Positions 60,510 through 64,000 of a DNA stretch of 64,000 nt are shown piece by piece. The translations under genes were made by a program, and so were the position numbers. Below the pieces are notes generated by a model. The model made no database searches. It worked only from the letters and a program-made list of their open reading frames with translations, and had not been told where the DNA came from. The DNA is taken from the NCBI GenBank assembly GCA_039030335.1, contig JBCCEJ010000003.1, positions 113,110-177,109 on the forward strand. The letters are read 5' to 3'. This DNA comes from JBCCEJ01 sp039030335. GTDB taxonomy: Bacteria; Pseudomonadota; Gammaproteobacteria; HK1. Position 1 is the first letter of the stretch. Each line of letters opens with the position of its first letter.

Positions 60510-61061
60510 GTGTCCTCCTCTCGCGACGCTAGCGATACGGCCGGGACGTTCTGGCCTTACAGCCTCGAACTGTACGGATGTCCGGGGCTTCCGGAACTGC
60601 TGATCGCCGCGCAGGACGACTGCGGCGCGGACGTCAACCTGTTGCTGTGGATGTGCTGGCTGGCCGCAACGCGGGCGGTAAGTGCTGAACCTGCAGACCT
60701 GCAGGGCGCCGACGCTGCTATAGCGCAACTCCGCGCAGAGGTGGTGATGCCGCTGCGTGACGTGCGCCGGGCGCTGAAGCGGAACACACGGTGGATGGCT
60801 CGGGCTGACCTGGAGGCAGTGCGCCAGAAGGTCAAGAGCTCGGAGCTGGATGCCGAGCGGGTCGTGCAGCTAACGCTCGAAGGCTACGCCGGGTCCCGCT
60901 GGTCATCGATGGGCCCAGCAGCTGACGGCGAGGCCGTTGATCCAGAACGGGCGCGCGGAGCCCTCGGACGCTCACTGGCGAATTACGCTTCGTTCCTCGG
61001 TTGCAGGCTCGACCCGCAGCTTGAGGAGCGACTCAGTACCTCGCTTTGCATTCCTTGTTGA
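60510..61061 (+). CDS. TIGR02444 family protein
   Basis: 183 residues from a GTG at 60510. The N-terminal 'FWPYSLELYGCPGLPELLIAAQDDCGADVNLLLWMCWLA' is the signature of TIGR02444 proteins: 'YSLxLYGxPG' followed by 'DxxGADVNLLL'. The family is small, alpha-helical and of unknown function in gammaproteobacteria. It overlaps the convergent IalB-like gene by 29 bp. An open hydrophobic stretch upstream in the same frame has no start codon and is not claimed. Confidence 0.8.
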   Translation: MSSSRDASDTAGTFWPYSLELYGCPGLPELLIAAQDDCGADVNLLLWMCWLAATRAVSAEPADLQGADAAIAQLRAEVVMPLRDVRRALKRNTRWMARADLEAVRQKVKSSELDAERVVQLTLEGYAGSRWSSMGPAADGEAVDPERARGALGRSLANYASFLGCRLDPQLEERLSTSLCIPC

Positions 61062-61566
61062 CCGCCGCATGCGCGGCCGTAAAACCCAGCAGTGAGTACT
61101 CGTCATTCACTTTCTGCCCGCCGGTCGTCGTGGCAGAGATCTTGACCGAGCGTCCGGCGCGCATGGCTCTGATCATGCGCAGGTCTTCCTGCAGTGCGTT
61201 GTTCCACGCGCTGTCGCCTTCGGAGTACAGCGTAAAGCGCTGACTGCCGATCGTCACGTCGACCGTGCTACCGCGCTTCAATTCCGTACCCACCTGCACG
61301 CTGACCTCGTGGTAGCTGCGAGTGCTGACGCGATGCGAGACGAACAGGTGAGGCTTGGTCGCCCGCGTGCCGGCTCCACCTGCACTAGGGTCCGTCCACA
61401 TCACGCAAACGCGTTTGTCCTGTTCGAAGTAACGCATGGCCTTCCAGTCACGAAACTCACCCAGCAGTTCTTCGCGATCGTCTGCTGCAACGACGCCTGG
61501 CAGCATCGTGAGCGTCAACATCAGCACCGGTAGCGCGAGCCGCGCAGGTTGGCGGTAGTTGCTCAT
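61033..61566 (-). CDS. IalB-like periplasmic protein
   Basis: 177 residues from the ATG at 61566. A signal peptide ends around 'GVVAA-DDRE'. 'FRDWKAMRYFEQDKRVCVMW', 'TIGSQRFTLYSEGDSAWN' and 'DLRMIRAMRAGRSVKISATTTGG' match the invasion-associated locus B (IalB) family. This is a small periplasmic beta-sandwich with one Cys near the start and another near the end. It overlaps the pcm-like gene by 4 bp (ATGA), so it is translated from the same transcript. Confidence 0.78.
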   Translation of the reverse strand: MSNYRQPARLALPVLMLTLTMLPGVVAADDREELLGEFRDWKAMRYFEQDKRVCVMWTDPSAGGAGTRATKPHLFVSHRVSTRSYHEVSVQVGTELKRGSTVDVTIGSQRFTLYSEGDSAWNNALQEDLRMIRAMRAGRSVKISATTTGGQKVNDEYSLLGFTAAHAAVNKECKARY

Positions 61567-62279
61567 TCTGTTATGGCCTCCACACATTGCGGTGTGCCGG
61601 CGTCCTCGTCATCGGTCAACGGCGCGAAGCGGCCGCGCACGATCTGACGTGAACTCAAATGTCCTCGCCGATCCTTATCGACGACCCACAGAGCTTGGGC
61701 ATCCGGAAGTCCTGCCGGCAGCACCATGCGCCCTCCGGGCGCCAGCTGATGTAGTAATGTCCGGGGGATCAACTCGGCGGCCGCGGTGACAACGATACGA
61801 TCATACGGCGCGAACAGCGGCCAGCCGCGGCGCCCATCGCCGATTCCGAAGGTAACGTTATGGAGGCCGCGAGCCCGCCCCCGCGCATGCGCTTCCCGAG
61901 CAAGAGTCGGCACGATTTCAACACTGAACACGTCGGCACCGAGGCAGGCCAGCACGGCGCTCTGGTAACCGAGACCGCTGCCGACTTCGAGCACGCGATG
62001 GTCGGCCTGCACGTCCAGCGCATCTGTCATCAATGCCACGATGAGCGGTTCGGTGGCCGTCAGTCCAAAGCCGATCGGAAGTGGCGTGTCCGCGTACGCG
62101 AGCCCGGTCAGTGCGTTCGGGACATGCTGGTGGCGCGGTACGCTGGCGATGGCAGCGAGCACGGCTGGACAGAAATGATCTCGCCCGAGGCCAGCGCCGA
62201 AGCTGCGCCCCTTCAAAGCGAGGTCTTCCAGCATTTCCTGTTTCAGCGCGTCGAAGCGCCCATCTGCTGAAGTCGTCAC
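61563..62279 (-). CDS. pcm: protein-L-isoaspartate O-methyltransferase
   Basis: 238 residues from a GTG at 62279; the open frame reaches 62474 but the first ~65 residues look non-coding. The SAM-binding motif I reads 'VLEVGSGLGYQSAVLA', preceded by 'GFGLTATEPLIVALMTDAL', the characteristic 'SxPxxxAxM' region in variant form. 'YDRIVVTAAAELIPRTLLHQLAPGGRMVLP' gives motifs II/III. The enzyme methylates isoaspartyl residues in damaged proteins. Its position between two IalB-like genes is unusual. Confidence 0.82.
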   Translation of the reverse strand: MTTSADGRFDALKQEMLEDLALKGRSFGAGLGRDHFCPAVLAAIASVPRHQHVPNALTGLAYADTPLPIGFGLTATEPLIVALMTDALDVQADHRVLEVGSGLGYQSAVLACLGADVFSVEIVPTLAREAHARGRARGLHNVTFGIGDGRRGWPLFAPYDRIVVTAAAELIPRTLLHQLAPGGRMVLPAGLPDAQALWVVDKDRRGHLSSRQIVRGRFAPLTDDEDAGTPQCVEAITE

Positions 62280-62519
62280 GGCAACCGGTATTGCCGGACT
62301 GGATAGTCCGAATCCATTGATTCTGTCTTGCGCGTCGTTGTCGTTATCGTGCCGGCACGTCAGCCTTGGCAGCGCGCGCGGTCGTACCGAGTGTAGCAGC
62401 GAAATGGGCTGTGAGAGCGGTCCGAGCCACACCGAATTGTGATGGCTGCCCGGATGTGTGCGAGCGGTCACCAACCGGGCGGGAAAGTGGCGTTCCGACC
62501 GGCTTCAGGCGCGGCCCGG

Positions 62520-63044
62520 CTAGCGCACCTTGCAGGCTTTGCCGATGGCCCGATGCGCCGCGGTGAAACCGAACAGAGAGTAGACATCCCGCGTATGCGT
62601 GCCGCGCCGCGAGATGCCGCGGACCTCCATTTCCTTGGCGGCGCGCATCGCCTTGACCATCCGTTCGTCGCTGCGCTCGTCGAGGTTGAAACCCGTTGAG
62701 CCGTCCGTCAGCAGCTCGTACTTTTCGTTGTCTATGGTGACCTTGAGCCTGGTTCCGGACTTGATCGGGTAGCCCATCTCGAAACTGACGCGGTTGGTCG
62801 CACTGTCCGACGGCCGGTGGGTCACCCAGACGAAGATATCGCCGCGTCGCGTGTATTTGCCCTCGGCCGTGTGCGGAGCACTCCAAAGGGAGCACACCCG
62901 CTTGCCGTCCATCTCAAAGCTCTGCGCAGACCAGTCCTTGAATGACCCCAGACTGGCGCCGATCGCGGCGGGCGTCAGTGCGAGTCCGGCGATGATGGCG
63001 AGCAGCTGCGTTGAGCGACGGCGATGACCCATCGTGAAGCTCAT
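62520..63044 (-). CDS. IalB-like periplasmic protein, second copy
   Basis: 174 residues. A signal peptide covers about residues 1-30 (ending 'AAIGA-SLG'). 'FKDWSAQSFEMDGKRVCSLWS', 'IDNEKYELLTDGSTGFN' and 'ERMVKAMRAAKEMEVRGISRRG' parallel the paralogue at 61033-61566, including the ends 'YSLFGFTAAHRAIGKACK' and 'YSLLGFTAAHAAVNKECK'. The two are clearly duplicates that now flank pcm. The IalB family is known as host-invasion-associated in Bartonella but is widespread in environmental bacteria. Confidence 0.8.
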   Translation of the reverse strand: MSFTMGHRRRSTQLLAIIAGLALTPAAIGASLGSFKDWSAQSFEMDGKRVCSLWSAPHTAEGKYTRRGDIFVWVTHRPSDSATNRVSFEMGYPIKSGTRLKVTIDNEKYELLTDGSTGFNLDERSDERMVKAMRAAKEMEVRGISRRGTHTRDVYSLFGFTAAHRAIGKACKVR

Positions 63045-63220
63045 CTGGAGGACCTCATTCGGCTAACATTACGCGGCCCGGCGAGTATGACCCAGCCGAT
63101 TCCGGAAACGCATTCTCGCACACCATTATGGCCCGGTCGTGACGCTCCGCCGCGCATTTGGCGTGCGGGTAACAGCACCGGACTTACGCTCCTTTTTCCT
63201 TCGACCAGAGAGTACAGAAA

Positions 63221-63688
63221 ATGTCCCAAGCAGCGGCGATTGCCCAACTGACCCCGCAAATCGGCCACGAAACCTATGTGAGCGACTGGGTGACAGTCGG
63301 CCAGGATCAGGTCAACACCTTTGCCGACGCGACCGGTGACCATCAGTGGATCCACATCGACCCGGCCCGCGCCGCTGAGGAGTCTCAGTACGGCGCGACG
63401 ATCGCGCACGGATATCTGACGCTGTCGCTATACCCGGCGCTACGCAATCTGGTCAATCCCGATGAGCCTGTCTTCGATGGCGTCAAGAACGTCATCAATT
63501 ACGGACTGAACAAGGTGCGCTTCCCGAATGCGTTGAAAGTGGGCGCCCGCGTGCGGGCCAGAGTTACCCTCGCAGGCGTCGAGGAGGTGTCTGGCGGACT
63601 GCAGGTTACCGAGGTCTACATGGCCGAAATCGAAGGTGAGACCAAGCCGGCCTGCGTCGCCGAGGCGATCATGCGCTACTACTTCTGA
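63221..63688 (+). CDS. MaoC-type (R)-enoyl-CoA hydratase
   Basis: 155 residues. Catalytic Asp40 and His45 lie in 'FADATGDHQWIHIDPARA', and 'GATIAHGYLTLSLYP' is the conserved hydratase block. The protein hydrates trans-2-enoyl-CoA to (R)-3-hydroxyacyl-CoA in PHA or lipid metabolism. Unlike the hot-dog pair at 17.9-18.7 kb it is a complete single-domain enzyme, probably dimeric. Upstream 63045-63220 holds only its promoter region. Confidence 0.88.
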   Translation: MSQAAAIAQLTPQIGHETYVSDWVTVGQDQVNTFADATGDHQWIHIDPARAAEESQYGATIAHGYLTLSLYPALRNLVNPDEPVFDGVKNVINYGLNKVRFPNALKVGARVRARVTLAGVEEVSGGLQVTEVYMAEIEGETKPACVAEAIMRYYF

Positions 63689-63772
63689 GTCCGGCCGCGA
63701 GCCGGATCCATGTGGCAACCGCGCGGTCTGGCGGCTGATGACGCGGTGAGTCCACGCCAGCTGCGGGCCCGG

Positions 63773-64000
63773 TCAGCGCTGCTTGAGCGCGGTGACCTGC
63801 GCTTCTGTCAGGCACCGGGCGCCGTGCGGTTTCAACAGCAGATGCAGCCGCGCGGTCTCTTCGAGTTCTTCCATCGCGTAAACCGCGGCGTCGAGCGTCT
63901 TACCGGCTACCACCGGGCCGTGGTTCGCCAGCAGCACGGCGCTGTGTTTGCCGGCGAGGCCACGCACTGCGTTCGCCAGTTCGAGATCGCCAGGCGGGTA
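63773..64000 (-). CDS. class II aldolase/adducin family protein (3' part only)
   Basis: The frame enters at the right edge ('YPPGDLELANAVRGLAGK') and ends at a stop at 63773-63775. 'HSAVLLANHGPVVAGKTLDAAVYAMEELEETARLHLLL' matches the C-terminal half of class II aldolases (FucA/AraD/OtnC type), including a zinc-ligand His in 'ANHGPV'. The start lies outside the window. The precise sugar or tetronate substrate cannot be told. Confidence 0.78.
   Translation of the reverse strand, partial: YPPGDLELANAVRGLAGKHSAVLLANHGPVVAGKTLDAAVYAMEELEETARLHLLLKPHGARCLTEAQVTALKQR

Overview
The window is a GC-rich, gene-dense bacterial chromosome segment of about 64 kb. The gene set points to a Gram-negative proteobacterium. 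Indicators are a cytochrome bo-type quinol oxidase operon, a symporter-histidine kinase of the CbrA/CrbS type, a DUF2868/DUF3482 pair, a TIGR02444 protein, PilN/O/P-like genes, lipoproteins and PEP-CTERM proteins. A gammaproteobacterium is the best guess, probably marine or environmental, though SURF1 in the cyo operon and IalB-like proteins are also common in alphaproteobacteria. No rRNA, tRNA, CRISPR array, transposase or integrase was seen.

Layout. 1-88: start of a DUF4062/TIR-like gene running off the left edge. 0.3-2 kb: compact PilN-PilO-PilP-like cassette without pilM or pilQ, then a possible tiny lipoprotein. 2.4-5.3 kb: DUF2868 membrane protein plus DUF3482 GTPase. 5.3-15 kb: Nudix hydrolase, SDR, two MFS transporters, aldo/keto reductase, GNAT, DUF992, an orphan ectoine synthase, and LLM and FAD oxidoreductases. 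15-17.9 kb: citryl-CoA lyase, GNAT, macro domain, ASCH and DUF488. 17.9-20.7 kb: tight operon of pta, alpha/beta hydrolase and a split MaoC-type hydratase. It is divergent from a response regulator and a symporter-histidine kinase (20.9-24.3 kb) that may sense acetate or a related carbon source. 24.3-30.9 kb: SnoaL-like protein, cyoABCD-SURF1 and a divergent MFS transporter.

31-45 kb: a PEP-CTERM-like protein behind a sigma-54-type promoter, a PlsC-like acyltransferase, two acyl-CoA dehydrogenases and a divergent phosphonate-catabolism locus (phnY, phnA // PhnZ-like HD oxygenase, Zn alcohol dehydrogenase). Next come two paralogous tyrosine-rich PEP-CTERM proteins. They share an upstream element and -24/-12 promoters at almost identical spacing; one also carries a perfect CRP-type half-site pair. 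Between them lies a VOC-family gene interrupted by an in-frame TAA. A PNPOx-like gene and a small unknown gene follow.

45-64 kb: fatty acid desaturase, hydrolases, a FAD oxidoreductase operon containing an overlooked 57-residue protein, tautomerase, SnoaL-like protein, pirin, pcaHGB of the protocatechuate branch, lipase, Fe-S uracil-DNA glycosylase, PLP/CBS-domain synthase, MFS, lipoprotein, TIGR02444, an IalB-pcm-IalB arrangement, a MaoC hydratase and a truncated class II aldolase at the right edge.

The strongest candidates for something new are the Tyr-rich PEP-CTERM pair with its shared regulatory block, and the HD-oxygenase/alcohol-dehydrogenase arm facing phnA/phnY around a 12-bp palindrome.
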